Assembly (NCBI RefSeq): GCF_964340395.1
Contig: NC_135568.1
Coordinates: 3,845,425-3,907,424 of the forward strand
Origin: Glandiceps talaboti
Taxonomy: Eukaryota; Hemichordata; Enteropneusta; Spengelidae
DNA length: 62,000 nucleotides
Direction of reading: 5' to 3'
Position numbers and translations under genes: made by a program. Each line of letters opens with the position of its first letter. Within the stretch, counting starts at the first letter, position 1. Positions 47,381-61,285 of the stretch are shown in pieces. The notes under the pieces are model-generated. The model did not search any database. It was given only the letters and a program-made list of their open reading frames with translations, and was not told the origin of the DNA.

Positions 47381-50300
47381 TCAGACACTAACATCGACAG
47401 TTTCTATGAGGGAATTTTTGATGGCTTCTCCAAAATTTTGATGATCCAATCCATCATCAATATAATCTAATTCCTGTCTAAAATCCGAATCTGTAGCGGT
47501 GTCTCCGTCACTGTCTGAATTTTGTATTGGCAATAGAGTATTGCTACATTCGTCACTACTGACTACACGCTCGTTTTCTGAAGTCGCTTTCTTAGTGGAC
47601 GAAATTTCATCAGAAATTTGACTGTCGCATATATCAGAGGATGTAGAGACAAGTTCAAGATGATTTTCATTGAGGGGATTACTATTAGGAGTTGTGCTGT
47701 CCTCAGAAGACCCTACACTGGCCTGTGAGGGCGCTGTCACTACATCACTATTGGGTACACATACATTCTCCTGAGTCTTGAGGGACTCTGAGAATGTTTC
47801 ACTAGCTTCACAAACAGAATTACTACCTGTACACATACTTTGTTGTGTGGTGGCAAGACTTGGACAAGTTTCATTTGTACCACTGCTAGCACCTTCCTGG
47901 CTATAACTGTCAAACAGAACCCTTTTGGGTTCATTTTGAGTAGAACATACATTACTGTCATGAGACGAAATACAAGTGTACTCACTGACATCTTGTGAAC
48001 TTTGGAAGGATCCCTGGCTTTGTGACGACTCATAGATACTCTGAGAAGAAGTCACATTGTGAGTTGACTCGCAGCTGACAAAGACATTGCCCTGTGAGGG
48101 CGCACTGCTAGTATAAATAATATCATTTGCACAATCATCTGCTAAAGTGGTAAAATTTGCACTATAGTTTGACGTTACTGCACCTGAATTATAAGAATCT
48201 GAGCCTATATGACTAGCATGGCTACTGCTGACATTTTGATAACTCGTATTTTCGGCAATGACGCTACTCGCTATACTTAAAACAGGCTCGTCAAAACTAC
48301 CTACGTTACTACACGGTGGACTTTGACTAGTTACAATACAGCTGCTACTGGAGCTTAATAAGTTGGCGTACTGTGGACCAGTATTTTCTGATTGGTCGGT
48401 GTAATTATGGGTACTGGTAGAACCGACCATACACATTTCCTGATTTGCGCTTTCGTCAAAACCGCTTAATTCTAGAGGGGACTGCAAGTGATACGTGGCT
48501 TCTTCAAGGTTTTGGCCTTCATCGTACGAGTAGCCATCTTGGGAACATGATTCAGAGGAGCTTTCATCGGAACTACTACTACTGCTGCCACTGCTGCTAC
48601 TACTACTGCTATTGTAATTCAAAGTAGGAAGATTAACACTGTAGCTACTATGCATGTTTTCGTTTTCATCATCGCAGTCGTTAAAATGTATAACTCGGGG
48701 AAGTGTGTCATTCCGTTGTGATGTAATCTTGACTTGTACATTTTCTTCACCGGGGTAAAGACTGGGTCGCTCGACAATTCGGTACGTTGTATCTTCTGCT
48801 GTGTACAAATGATTGTAGTTTTGCTGATCATCGTTACCGAATTGAATGATGGAATGGTTCTCTGCGTACCCATTACTTTCTGTGTAGCCATTTTGTATCT
48901 GGTTTGAATTAGAAATCCCGCAGTTCTCGCCAACAGTTTGAAACATAACTTCTTCTCGTTCATCACAACTGCTGCCATTTTCCCTGTGATTAGTTGTATC
49001 AAACCCATTTTGTTTGGCTTCCATCTCCAGCCTCATAATGGTGTGAATAAAATGAGTCCGAACTCGAATGGGGTTAAACTCAACACGCCCTTGTAAGTTA
49101 CCGCACCCATCTTTGCTACAACCGCAAGGAAACGACAAACGATCAACCTGACATTTTATTCCGGACAAAGTACAACTACAGGTTTCAGGATCACAATATA
49201 CTTTACAATCACAGCCACATCCTTCACGTGAATAACGAATCAATTTACAGTCACGTTTTTCTGAGGCGTCGATTTTTTTGACGCCCGCTGATCGTAATAT
49301 TGCCCTTCGCTTTTTGGTTGATACAGGCTGCAGAAAATAATAATCATGGACATTCAAATTTTCCAGCTCATCGTCAGTATTGTTGTCCTCCTCTTCATCG
49401 GAACATTCAGAGCCTTCCTTCATAGCTTTGTGCTGTAGTCGGCGCATTCGTATTTGTTCGCGAAGAAGTTCCCGATGTACTCTCTCCTGTTCAACTGCAA
49501 ATTCTCCGAGCGAAAACTTTGACACATTTTCATGTTGGCTGGACATACCTGTCAAGAATGGGTAAAAACAAGTTTTAGAAAACTATACAATGGCTTTCAT
49601 GTAGACAGATTTTTAATGCAGACATAATGTACAAACTGTACTATATGACGATACAGTGTCAAAAACATATAAGGGTGCAAATCTTAAGTCTTTTAAGTCT
49701 GAATTCAAAATGATAGCCAGACTTTTTGCAAAATGTTCAAGTTTTCCCAATGTCTTCATTTTCTTGCCAATACATGTATCCAAGATTTAAGGAAAATATT
49801 TATAAATGTTTACGTTTGACTTTGAGATAGAAAATCAATTCAAGTCTAAGAAAAAGGTCTGTATCAGTGTATTATAGAACTTGGGCACTCATCAATTCTT
49901 TTGCATCACATGTATGTAATTGTTTTGGGTACTTCTAACACTGTCTAACACTGTCTAATAACTAAAGTGTTTTCCTTGCTTGCCATAATCTGATTCCATA
50001 CCAAGTGTAAAATAACACTGGTTTAATTCTAAGACTATCACATGTAGCCTTTCCAACTGTAGTCAATTTTTTAAACAATATTGTCAGCTAACAAACAGCA
50101 AACTGATTACAGTGTAATGAGAGTGTCACAACTGTGATTATCTATAGCTCTCTAAGTGAGATGTAGACATCTTGTGATAGTTATGTTTATTCTCTAGTCA
50201 TTTTATGACTAATTTGTGCTTTGTACTACTACTGGTAACATTGATTAAAGATTGTTTACAGTAAGAGAGACACCACATACTGGGCTGATTATTAAAGTGG

Positions 50301-53300
50301 CACAAGCTGAGTTTATAAACTTTTTACTCAACTGAAAATACTTACATAAAACCTCGATTTACCTATTATAGTATAAATAATGTCAATGCATGTTTTCTAT
50401 TCTATGAGTTGTACTTACCAAGGGTAGAACCTCCTTGACTTGGTACACAAGTAAAGCCTTGTAATCGTTTAAAATAAAACACTGTCACGCTATCAAATTG
50501 TACTCTTTTCCTCCTTTTGCTTCTTTTTGTCGGTTCTGTAAACAAAAACAACAACAAAAATAACGTCAGTAACATAGACATAATCAAAGCCCAAACTGAT
50601 TGTTGCTGTGGTTATGGATAAAATATGGCTGCATTTACATGTATAGAAACCCTGCTTGATCTTGATATTCTTCCAAATGCATATGAATATTTTAAGAAAT
50701 TTGGACACTCAATTGACCATGGAAATCAACACCCATGATTGTCAAATGTGATTTTCATTGCATTAAAATGCTGAGTGAAAGAAGCTAACGAGATGCCCTC
50801 ACTTAAAAGGGATGAGGAGATTGAAATACTGGCAGTATACATGTACATGTACAACACCTTCCTCCCATCGGATGACAAGTTTACGTATAGCCAAAGGTGA
50901 TATTTATGCCAAAAACTGTTTGTCTTTGTATGGATTTTTTTTTTCATTTTGAGGATATACCATGTGGTACTGATAGTAGAATGGGAGCTACATATAACAA
51001 CTGGTGCTCCAGGGAAAAAACTTGAAATTAGACAAAACTAACTGTTCTTGAGTACATGCATTGCATGCTAAAGCAATATAATAGCAAAATTCAATTTGCT
51101 AGAGACATAAACACTGCAGGGTGAGAAATGATTGCCCTGTGGTGAGAAACACTCACACTGTGGTGAAAAAAGGCAGGCCCTGTGGTTACCGTGGTTACAG
51201 TAGTCTGTAAGATATGACATTCATGTCACACTATCACCACTTGCATGGTTTAGAAATCTGACAGTGCTGAATCTGACGTACACTGCAGTCTTACAGTCTA
51301 GCCTTGTGGTGAGAAGTAGAGTATAATAATGAGGTGTTTACTCCTATACATGCATGTACATTGTATATGTTGTTTGGTAGAGCTAGGGAATTTTAAGCAA
51401 GCACAACACTATGAATACATACTATACCCTTTTATCAATATCAGAGAACAAACAAATATAGACAAAAATCTACAGTGTACCAGTCAACACTTGTGTGTCC
51501 ATACAGTAACCACATGGTGTGAGGTGACGAATGAAGGCTTGTGAGTACATGTAGTTCACTTTATTGAACAATCAAATGCTTTCTAAGTGCCCAACACAAC
51601 AGTTTTGTATTAATTACACGGTATATTTTGCGAAGTGGGTGTTGTGCTAAATCAGAAATACACTTTATTTTTTTGGCAGTAAATATTTGCCACGTTGTGT
51701 TCTGTATTGTATGTAAATATAGCGCTATATTTGTGACCATGATCATGACCATGACTATATGTATGCATGACAGTATAAAACGTTACCAGACTCAAATAAC
51801 TCTGTAATCAACACTGATCAACATAGCCAAGGTCACATTCACAACATTTCAGTCTGTCATTTTTCATTTTCATCTCAAGGCTAAATGTGTTTTATATACT
51901 GTGTAATGAGATAATGTATGTATATTAAAACACAAATTAACATAGGTTCCATTGTGATTACATGTACATGTATCACCTACTGGTGACCTACAAAATGTAG
52001 TTATAGCAGATATAGGTCTGCATTCTAAGTTCTAAGTCTGCAATTTGTGATGTTTATATCAAGTTCAAAAGTGTTTATTATGTGATGTGTGCAACAGGGC
52101 ATACAGATTCATTGAAAAGTCATTTACAATCTATCAATGCATACTTTCTATATGGTACATGTATTACAGCTGCTGTGTTGATCACTCAGATTTATGAGAT
52201 GGCCACCTACATGTACTATATATACATTTATACCAGTACATTTGTTATTTTCATATCAAGGCTACATTTGTTTACATGTATAGTATGATAATGTATACAC
52301 ATTGACAGTTACTCACAACCTATTTATAGACATACATGTACAGTATGTTCTGTCTGTGTTACAGCTGTTGCATTGATTACTAAGATTTATAGTCTAGTAT
52401 TGTTAGGATTTTCACCTCCACTCACTCTTGTGGTTTAGTTAGAAACCAAGTTGGCATCTAGACTACAAAATTTCTAACATAGGCACTTCCATCAAAAGTC
52501 TCTGCAATTTACATGTATATTTCTATTTCCAGGTTTCAATATTTTTAATATTTTGTGTTTTCCCCTTGGATAGTGACTGCATGTACAAACACGGATAAAA
52601 AAAATTGTGAGGTATTAAATGATGTGCACTCTCACCAAAAACATTTCTTTTTTATTTGCCTACACTATCACTTAACACTCTGTTAATAGATATGTTCTAT
52701 AGGTATTAAAGCCATTGTGTTGACAATCTAGATCCGATATACATTTGTAGATGTTTGCCAACATTCTATTACATTTTCTGTAAATTGTTATCTTCATGTC
52801 AAGGCTATACAAAATGTATTTCTAAGTGTATGTCAAAGAGTCATTTAGTCTATTAATAGATTTGTTCTATGGCTACTACAGCTGTTGTCTTGACCACTTC
52901 AATTTAATAGATTACTTTCTCTTAAAGTCTGTAATTTCTTACCTTCATATCAGAGACTAAATTTGTTATTATGTGTGAAATATGATAATGTACAGATATT
53001 GACAAAGTAATAGTTGTAATTTGTGTTTCTCATAGCTTCTCAAATGTCGTCTGGCAATTTTAGTATTACAGGTATCTGTATTGTTGATGTGCAAACACCA
53101 ATTCTGGTTGTCATGGATACCTATGATGTGCAGACATCAATTCTGGTTGTCACGGATATACATGTAGCAAATAGCCTAATAGGGTCAAATGTGGAGAAAT
53201 ACTAAAACTAAGTGTTTAGGAGCCCTACTGTATCTGTATTGTTGACATTGGTACATTGTATATTATACCATGCACAAGCCAAGCTGAACAAAAAATATGG

Positions 53301-53867
53301 AATATATACTCTGGTCATTCCACATCACGATAACGTGTGTCTATGTCACTAGTTCTGCTGTGTTCGAAGTTTGAGTCAAAACGTTCAAAATTGCCATTAC
53401 TTTCCAAGGTTTTTCTTTGATATTACTGGCGCTGGTATAAATTATGATTATGTTATTCTCCATAGATTTTTCCATTCAGCTGGAAAATACTTGTGACCCG
53501 AGGGTTGTCACTACTTGTTTAGTGACTCGTAAAGGCCCTTAGGTCACTCGTATTTTTCCTTGGCTGAATGAAGAAAAATATTGGAGAATAATATCTAAGT
53601 ATTAAGTTAATATACGTGTAGGACCATCATCACATGCTTCCAAAATTTCCTAAACCCCCCCCCCCCCCCCCCCCCCCACCACAACCACAACCACCACCAC
53701 CACCACCACCCACCAGTTATCTGTCATTTCTTACCTGTACAAGTTGATACATTGCTACTACAATTCTCACTGCCAGATGAATCATTCAAATCAGATATTT
53801 GGGACTGAGTTGTTTCTGGAGTTGTCTCTGATGATGTTGGGCTCTCGGATCGTTTTCTTTTCAGCAT
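47381..53867 (-). CDS. CSRNP: cysteine/serine-rich nuclear protein (CSRNP/AXUD1 family), three coding exons
   Basis: CSRNP proteins are nuclear transcriptional regulators; vertebrates have CSRNP1-3. Exons on the minus strand are 53735-53867, 50419-50535 and 47381-49548, with GT-AG sites and phases 1 and 1, giving 805 residues plus stop. Exon 1 starts [18 protein letters not shown]. Exon 2 encodes [19 protein letters not shown] and [13 protein letters not shown], the family's N-terminal hallmark. Exon 3 continues [20 protein letters not shown], an acidic DDEE stretch, then the Cys cluster at about residues 184-232 ([35 protein letters not shown]) and [10 protein letters not shown]. The long C-terminal part is Ser-rich, with a polySer run coded by mixed AGT/AGC codons near 48560-48615. 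Vertebrate members are about 540-590 residues, so this tail is long. An acceptor ends at 53882, so exon 1 also carries 14 bp of 5' UTR and further 5' exons lie upstream. Confidence 0.95.
51830..53030 (-). repeat. degenerate repeats in CSRNP intron 1
   Basis: Segments of the form TTCAT.TCAAGGCTA, TATGATAATGTA.A, TTGTTCTATGG.TA and TACAGCTGTTG recur three to four times over 300-450 bp intervals with strong divergence. Confidence 0.5.
53280..53610 (+). repeat. dispersed repeat, full-length-like copy (CSRNP intron 1)
   Basis: The first part (ATATGGAATATATACT, TCATTCCACATCACGA, TCAAAACGTTC, CATTCAGCTGGAAAATACTT) matches 61755-62000. The second part (CCCTTAGGTCACTCGT, TTTTCCTTGGCTGAA) matches 15085-15130. 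It is therefore a three-copy dispersed family in this window. Confidence 0.65.
53647..53713 (-). repeat. poly-C run and (CAC)n tract beside CSRNP exon 1
   Basis: About 30 C are followed by ACCACC repeats, ending roughly 20 bp from the exon 1 donor at 53734. On the transcribed strand this is a long G run in the first bases of the intron. Confidence 0.85.
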
Positions 53868-54077
53868 CCTGATGGCTATCCCTGCAACCACTGACAGCTG
53901 CTTAGAAAGTTATACAATACAGCACCAATAATTGGAGGAAGTATTTACCAAATTATCACCTGTGTTTTCGCATTATTGTGGCAGAGCAATCTGTAGACAA
54001 AGAATAAACAAAGAGACTGGGTAATTAGTCAGTGAAAAAGTGATAAATCCAGTACAGTTACTAATAGTTGTACCTGG

Positions 54078-54180
54078 AACAGTGCGCCCTCTACTGATAG
54101 CCAAATTTTGTTGTTATGTGTCAAAATGAGAAAATCTGGGATTTCTTGCAAGTAACCACATAGTAATATTTGTGTAATAT
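54078..54180 (-). mobile_element. truncated copy of the hAT-like MITE
   Basis: AGTGCGCCCTCTACTGATAG, AAATTTTGTTGTTATG, GTCAAAATGAGAAAA, TTTCTTGCAAGTAACCACAT match the reverse complement of 14100-14201. The other end is missing. Confidence 0.6.
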
Positions 54181-54904
54181 TAGGTTTGTCACAACTGTAA
54201 GTAACCTATATATTTCACATGTACTGAAAAATATAGTATTTATGAGTCACATCTCAAATTTTTGTCTAATATTTTAAGAGGATCATTTCAAATATGTCCT
54301 TGGCTTCTGAAAAGCCATCATTAATCATGAATCAATATTGATATAGTTTTATTAGTCTACATTTTTTCATTTCCAACTGTAAATCAAACATATCTTGGAA
54401 TATACAATTTGATAGAGTGTGTATAAATCCGCTTGTCCAGTCATACATGTACAGAATACAAATGAGAGAGTAAACAGAACAAATGGAAACAAATCAATGC
54501 ATTTACAGTGTTTTTGCTAAGGTTTGGGAACCCCGGTAACAGAAAGGGGGAAAGAGGTAAAACTGGTAGTGCTTCCCATGCAATGTATCACAGTTTAGGT
54601 GGGGAACCCTGGTAAAATGATGTGGGAACCCAGGTAGATTTTACCTACTTACCGCCATAAATAAAACACTGATTTATCATTTTTAACACAAATTCAACTA
54701 AGCCTTAATTACCATGGAGACAATTTATCACAAAGTGGAAATAAATCAATGTATAATACAACATAAATTTGTCATAAATACAGATATTGAAATAAAATAT
54801 ACATAGTGTTAAATCTGAAGAAACAAAATTAGACTGTATGTAAAATACTGAAAACCTAGATATTTTCACTACTACAAAATTTGCGATTTCAGTTCTCAAA
54901 GACC

Positions 54905-55045
54905 AATATTCTCTAATTACTAGACTGGTACATTGTGTTCATGTGCAAGAACACATTTTAGTCATTATTTATTTTTGCGTTTTTGTTTTCCAGTGAAATT
55001 AGCGAAAATAAGTTTTTTGCGAAATATGTCCATGTTTACAGTACC
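54905..55045 (+). repeat. dispersed repeat pair, copy 1
   Basis: AATTACTAGACTGGTACA.TGTGTTCA, CATTTTAGTCA and TTTTTGTTTTC.AG.GAAATTA match about 59345-59475 in the same orientation. Confidence 0.6.
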
Positions 55046-57229
55046 CTACCCTGTTACCTTTCTTTTAATATTAGTAATGTTATAAATTTGAGTTTGAATG
55101 ACGATTTTATCACCCCTCCCCCTTATTTTGAATTTTTCTGGGGAGGGAGAAGTATAAAATGTTTAATATCTGTATACTAAAACATTCAATACGTTAATAT
55201 CATTAAATACAATGTTTGATGTTAACTTGCCACTTTCTCCATGTTGTTTTTCTCTGGGAGAAGGTACAGATATACATGTAAAATGGTTAGTATCTACCGG
55301 TATATGTAAATGTATTATATACGTGAATTACCTGTTAATTTTTTGGTGTCAAACTTTTCTTGTTATTAAGTTTTTTTAGTTTTATCATTAATTCATTCCA
55401 GCTAATTGTCAAAACAAGATATGCTTTCTGAAAAATTCTGACAAACAAATCAATTTTGAAACTGAAAAATACAACTCCAATCAGAGCATCCTTTCTCAGT
55501 TGCAGCTTTCTTATAAGTAATCCCAGGATGCCAATTTACTCTCCTGGTGAAATGAAATGCATCACATGTTGCTATGGCAACATCGTGTGGTTTCATTAAA
55601 AGATGTTCACTGGGAAAATGTCATGTCACACAAGGTCACTTCAGTGATTTCTTTGCTTCTGCTAATATCCTACTGTAGACCATACATGTATTTCCATTCC
55701 TCTATTCATGATTAACTATCCAGTCAGGAGAGTTTCCCATTATTATTTCTCCTCATAATACCTTATTACAGACAATAATTTCTACTTTTTTGTTCCCGTT
55801 TTCCCATTATTATTTCAATTTTTGAAAGAACGTATTTAAGTGATATCTCACATGTGGATTGCACATACATGTATATTAAATGGCAGTGACTGTGTTAACA
55901 AATCCATGTACATATATAATTTTAATCCATTGTAGTGTTTGGGTTAGTGCAGTGTTAGCCTAACGACAGCCATCTTGTCACTCTATAACAGTATTGTTTT
56001 ACAATATTTAGCATTACAGACATAGTAATACAAAATGTAAAATTTCAAACAGAAATTATTACCCTTGATTTTTATTACAGGTATAAAAAAATGTACGCAC
56101 ACATTGCATGCATACAAGTGTAAACCATACATGTACATGTAGCTGTTAAAGGAATACATTTTTTCATTAAATTGACACATACAATGATAATATCACATGG
56201 TACCTGGCAATAGCTGTCCATATTCAAATTTTCATATCAAGAAATGTAATTTCACATACATGTACGCTATTATTAAAACTGTGTATCAGTTTTTATTCAG
56301 ATATTACAAAAACGAAATTTTTTAATTTTAATTTTAATGAAATACAATATACAAGTTTTGGTTTACTGTATTATAATGTTTAATTTAAATTTTAATGAAA
56401 TACAAATTGAGCACTTGTACGCAAATATTGATATAGTCAAACTTCTGCTAAACTTCGTTTTGGTTATCCATAGTACTTCACATGACTAGCCTACCAGAAA
56501 GACAGGGTGACTTTTTTTGAAAGTGCTATACAAGTGTTTATAATAGCCAAACAATGTGTATGTACATGCAGTTGGTAATAACTAGTCTTCATGTACCATT
56601 TTGTAATATTCCAAATTTAATAATTATTACATACATGTACCAAATTTAGTAATCACTGTATTCCATATTTGGTAACAAGTAGTACTAGCTGATTCCATAT
56701 TTGGTAATTGCTACATGCCATATTTGGCAATATTGTGCCTGTGCTTGTGACAACACTTGTCCTACCATAGTGACTGAGCACTTTCTTTTCTATAAGGTTT
56801 ACGCTGTCATGTGACTACTGTATATGTTAATTATGGGCAAAGGTTGATATTTCCTATATAACACAATACACATTTGCAGACACGTCTCATTTGTCATATT
56901 GAATTCATAAATTTGATGATCAACAGACATTTCTTGTACAGACTAAAATTATTTTTGTAAAAAAATCTACAGAGGTAGAAATTTTTCTTTTCCTATAAAA
57001 CTTTTACACACATTTGAACAAAACCGTGATGACAGAATATATAAATTCTTAGAACGCATGAATGCATTCCATTTATCATTCACTGACGTTGTAATCCAAT
57101 ACAATCTACAGAATGTCAATTCTGTCTGGGATTTCTAGTCGTTTTTTCTCTCTCTCCAGAATCAACATTGAACCCATTGCATTTACCATACACTTCCCCA
57201 CTTCTTAGTCTTCTACATACAAATGTATT

Positions 57230-57740
57230 TGCCATTCATTGCCCCCCTCCCCCCACATACGCAATGTTAAGATGACGATTCCCCCTCCCCCAACTACTGA
57301 AGTAATGTACATGTATATTGTATTCACTTACAAATGAATTAAACAATCAGGTTTGTCATTCACCCCTCCCCCTAAATACAGCTGTACTGTTGAAATGGTC
57401 ATTCCCCCCTTACTGTTGAAGTGATGTATTCCACACAAATGAATCAACCAAGTAATCTGCCATTCATCTCCTTCCCTGCTGTTGAAACGATTATCTCCCA
57501 TCCCTCCCCCACTGGTTAAGTGATATACATTTTATATTCCACACAAATGAATCAACCATGTAATCTGCCATTCATCCCCCCCCCCCCTCTGTTGAAATAA
57601 TCTTCTCCCACCCCTCCCCCATTGGTTAAGTGATGTATTCCACACAAATGAATCAACCAAATAATCTGCCATTCATCTCTTTCCCTGCTGTTGAAATGAT
57701 CTTCTCCCACTCCTCCCCCACTGGTGATGTGATGTATTTC
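57230..57740. repeat. ~113-bp minisatellite
   Basis: TTCCACACAAATGAATCAAC, AATCTGCCATTCATC, TGTTGAAA.GAT.TTCTCCCA and CCTCCCCCACTGGTTAAGTG recur in order about four to five times; early units are more diverged. Confidence 0.85.
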
Positions 57741-58356
57741 CATACAAAATGAACTAACCATAAAACCAGGACATGTACATTTACATGTTTGCCATACATT
57801 CTCCTCCAGCAAACAACAAATCATTTCCCACAGTAATAGAACTCTTTTGGCCTTTACAAAAGACACTAAATCATTTTCACACAGATATATTTCAACAGAT
57901 ATCATTAGCATTCCCAGTGTAGTGATTAGAGAAGCAGATGAAATGTACGATGATGCAAATGTTGCCTAGCAACACTTTGAGAATAAAGACTGTTTGGATA
58001 TCCAATTTCCATAGGGATCTGAGTGCCTAGAGAAATGAATCATGTGAAATTTTAACAATCAACAAAATTTCAATTTGTAGACCACATTTAATCATTTCTT
58101 TTACATGAAAACCTAACAGTATGCTCACCACTGTGGACAGATATGAGAAATTAGATAACAAGTCCTCTGTATTTAACAACGCATTCTCTCCACCCCTCCC
58201 CCTCCCCTCCCCTCCCCCCACACATATGTATTGTTGTTTGAAATATGTCCAAATTGACGTACAATCTTATCAGAAAGGTTACCCCTTATATATTTTTGTG
58301 GTGACAATTTAAATTTGGATTGACTGGCAGATGCATGTATATGAGTCTTTTCTATA

Positions 58357-58399
58357 CACCCCCCCCCCCCCCCCACCCAGACTGTGCCCCCCCCCCCTC
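58357..58399 (+). repeat. poly-C tracts
   Basis: Two C runs separated by a short AC/CAGACTGTG spacer; i-motif or G-quadruplex capable. Confidence 0.85.
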
Positions 58400-58521
58400 C
58401 ATGGGCTAAAAAGGAGGTTTATATATTGTGTATATGGTATCAAACACGGCACAGGGATCTTGTTATATTATATACTCATTACTTGCATTTGGTTTATATG
58501 TACTTATGCAGTTTTGGTTAA

Positions 58522-58546
58522 ACCCCCCCCCCCCCCCCCCCCCCCC
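58522..58546 (+). repeat. poly-C run
   Basis: About 25 uninterrupted C. Confidence 0.9.
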
Positions 58547-59001
58547 TTCCGGTCTGGCTATATCACGTCATTCAATCATCCTATTTACATAACGTTTGAT
58601 GGCTTCCACTTTAGATAAACATGTAGAGGCTATATCGAAATATTTTCATATCTTGGTTTTTAGCCAGCCAGTAAGGAATTCAATGTCATACAACAAATAA
58701 ATAATTGTACCTGTCAGATTGTCTATTGATGCTATATAATTGTTGGCAATTGAGTAGTGGACATGTCATTTCTTGTGTTTTCACCTACAGCTGCAGTATT
58801 GTGTGTGTTTTCACTGGACAAAGACTGCCATGACAACAGTCAGAATCTGTCAGCTTTGAGATGATTTTTGTAATCACTCAGTCTGTAAAATGGACACGTA
58901 GTAGTTGTGATTAATTACGTTGTCCTCAGTTGACCTGTGGAGTCTAACAACAGGTTGGTTTGTAGTGTTTACAATTCACATCTGTTGTGTGTCTCTCTCT
59001 T

Positions 59002-59106
<105 letters not shown>

Positions 59107-59344
59107 ACATGAATCACATAATAAGCAAAATCCATCTAACTACTGTCAACTTTTTTATGTTTGGCCACATCATCTACTTGAAGTGCCTGATCTGCTTACA
59201 TACATGTATATGTACATAAGGTTGTGTTTAAAGTGGTCATATGGATGACGATTATTATTTATTTTGGATTTTTAATTTATAAAACAGTTTTATCATGGCA
59301 TCCTACTTGAAACATCAATGTAAATGAACATTGTCTAAGTCTGT

Positions 59345-59475
59345 GTTAATTACCAGACAGGTACACTGTGTTCAATGTACAAGAAAGCATTTTAGTCACT
59401 ACTAATTTTTGCATTTTTGTTTTCAAGCGAATTAATCAAAAATAAGTCTTCAGTGAAAATTTCCAGGTTTACAGT
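59345..59475 (+). repeat. dispersed repeat pair, copy 2
   Basis: Diverged match to 54905-55045. Confidence 0.6.
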
Positions 59476-59889
59476 ATAGTAGCTCACACAGCAGCTCATT
59501 GACTAGTACGCATGCACATCCTATATACTATGCAATTTTTTTGGTGGTTTTGGTGCAAATGACTACAGAAATGCGTTTTATAGACTATGCGCATTCTCCA
59601 TGTGGAGGACACTATCTACAATATCATTGTGAGGCAGGCGGTCACAAATGAATCTACCCTGCGTGAGCTTATGGGCTTTGCCTAGTTACATGTATATTAT
59701 TAATGGCTTCAATTCTTGATACCTGCAATAGAACTTTACCATGATCTAGGCATGTCATAACATTAAAGATTATTCGATTTCTTGGTCAACACCATTACTT
59801 TCCTTAGGTGTGCATGAGAATAAGTCAACCTTGTTCTATTTTGACCCTCTAGTGTGAAGTGAAATTCTTTAGCAGGTATTGATTTGCAA

Positions 59890-60025
59890 GAATGAATGTT
59901 CATGGACTCTGGGTCCATAGTTAGTAATGACAATTTCTACTCACGGAGTCAAAATAAATTCTTGGAAGCAAATTCTAAATTTTCGCTGTCATCTCTTCAG
60001 CATTGTCAGGGTTGTATTTTCTTCT
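59890..60025 (-). repeat. dispersed repeat, copy 2 (inverted)
   Basis: Reverse-complement match to 9600-9780, including TTCATGGACTCTGGGTCCAT and AATTTCTACTCACGGAG. Confidence 0.65.
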
Positions 60026-61213
60026 CAATGGATCAATTTTGACAACATTTTCAAAGCTTTTTGTGGTCGATGATCAATAAAGGCAAACATTAGTGTTTCA
60101 GAATTACATACAAATGTAATACAAAAAGACTTCTTTCTCTGTTTTCATCAATTTCTAGTAATGTTTTACAAAGCTATGGACAAAATGTAGTGTACGATAC
60201 GTAGTGATCAATACAGCTGGTATTCCTGGGATAAAGTACCTGCATATATAAAATATACAGTGTATTGAAATAATTTGTATTTATCTAACAGTAACAATGA
60301 ACAAATCTGATAGTCTGGTTGCCGATGGCGACATGTAAACTGATAACAGTGGTTTACCAATCACAGCTGAAGGGTGTGTTGGCTGTTTTTTAATTTTAAA
60401 CACATCTGGATTGCACATGGCAAGTCTGGTTGCAGTTGATATAGGCTGTAATGTGTACATGTACTGCATGTTGTTCAGTCCTGTAGTATCAGGCTTCTAA
60501 ACCACAATGCGAGTGGTTCTGATATTGTGGCATGACTATCTTGCAGACTAGTTGGCCTAAATCAATGTATAGTTTATTAAATTGTAAAAATTATTGATTG
60601 AAAATATTTCGCTAGATTCTAGAAATGAGAACTACAGGTACAATGTACAAACGTATAGGTACAATGTATGATATGTTGCCCTTAAAAAAGATTATGAATG
60701 TTGAATAAATAATTCAGAAACATCTAGGCACTAATTTCACACTGTGCTTATTCCAGTCCTATCAGTGATTATTGGCATCAGTGAACACATACTAGTGGTA
60801 TTTGTAATGCAATAGAATACACTACTAAAAAACATTATTGTATACCTGTACATGTACATGTAAATGTAACACTGGAACCTCATGGAATTAATAGATTATT
60901 TACATCATTCCCTAACTACACTTATTCTATCTTGCAGGCTTGTTTTAGTAGGTTCTTTTTGGTGCGCGTTTTTAAATCTTTGTGAGCGTACCTCACCATT
61001 GATACTCACACGGTTATCGTTCTATTCCATAACATTCAAATATATAGTTGGGTTGTTATCGTCCTTGATTGTATTGATTTATTCGGACTGTATAACTCGT
61101 TCCTTATGCATTTCTTTGTACATGCACATACACATAACAGCACAATTTGTCCATGTACACAAGCCCCCCCCAAATGGTAGTAATTTTGCTGAAATTTCCT
61201 GTTTTGGATAAAT

Positions 61214-61285
61214 GCAGTTGTATGAGAATTTATTGAGAAATATACATATATGTATACGGTATATGTATATTTCTCAAACAACTGC
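61214..61285. repeat. 72-bp imperfect hairpin
   Basis: GCAGTTGT pairs with ACAACTGC at the base. GAGAAATATACATATA pairs exactly with TATATGTATATTTCTC around a short TGTATACGG loop. Confidence 0.75.

Noticed and set aside
49549-49555. Starting CSRNP at the ATG just upstream of exon 3
   Set aside because: Those bases are intron with an acceptor CAG; exon 2 and exon 1 supply the conserved N terminus in matching phase.
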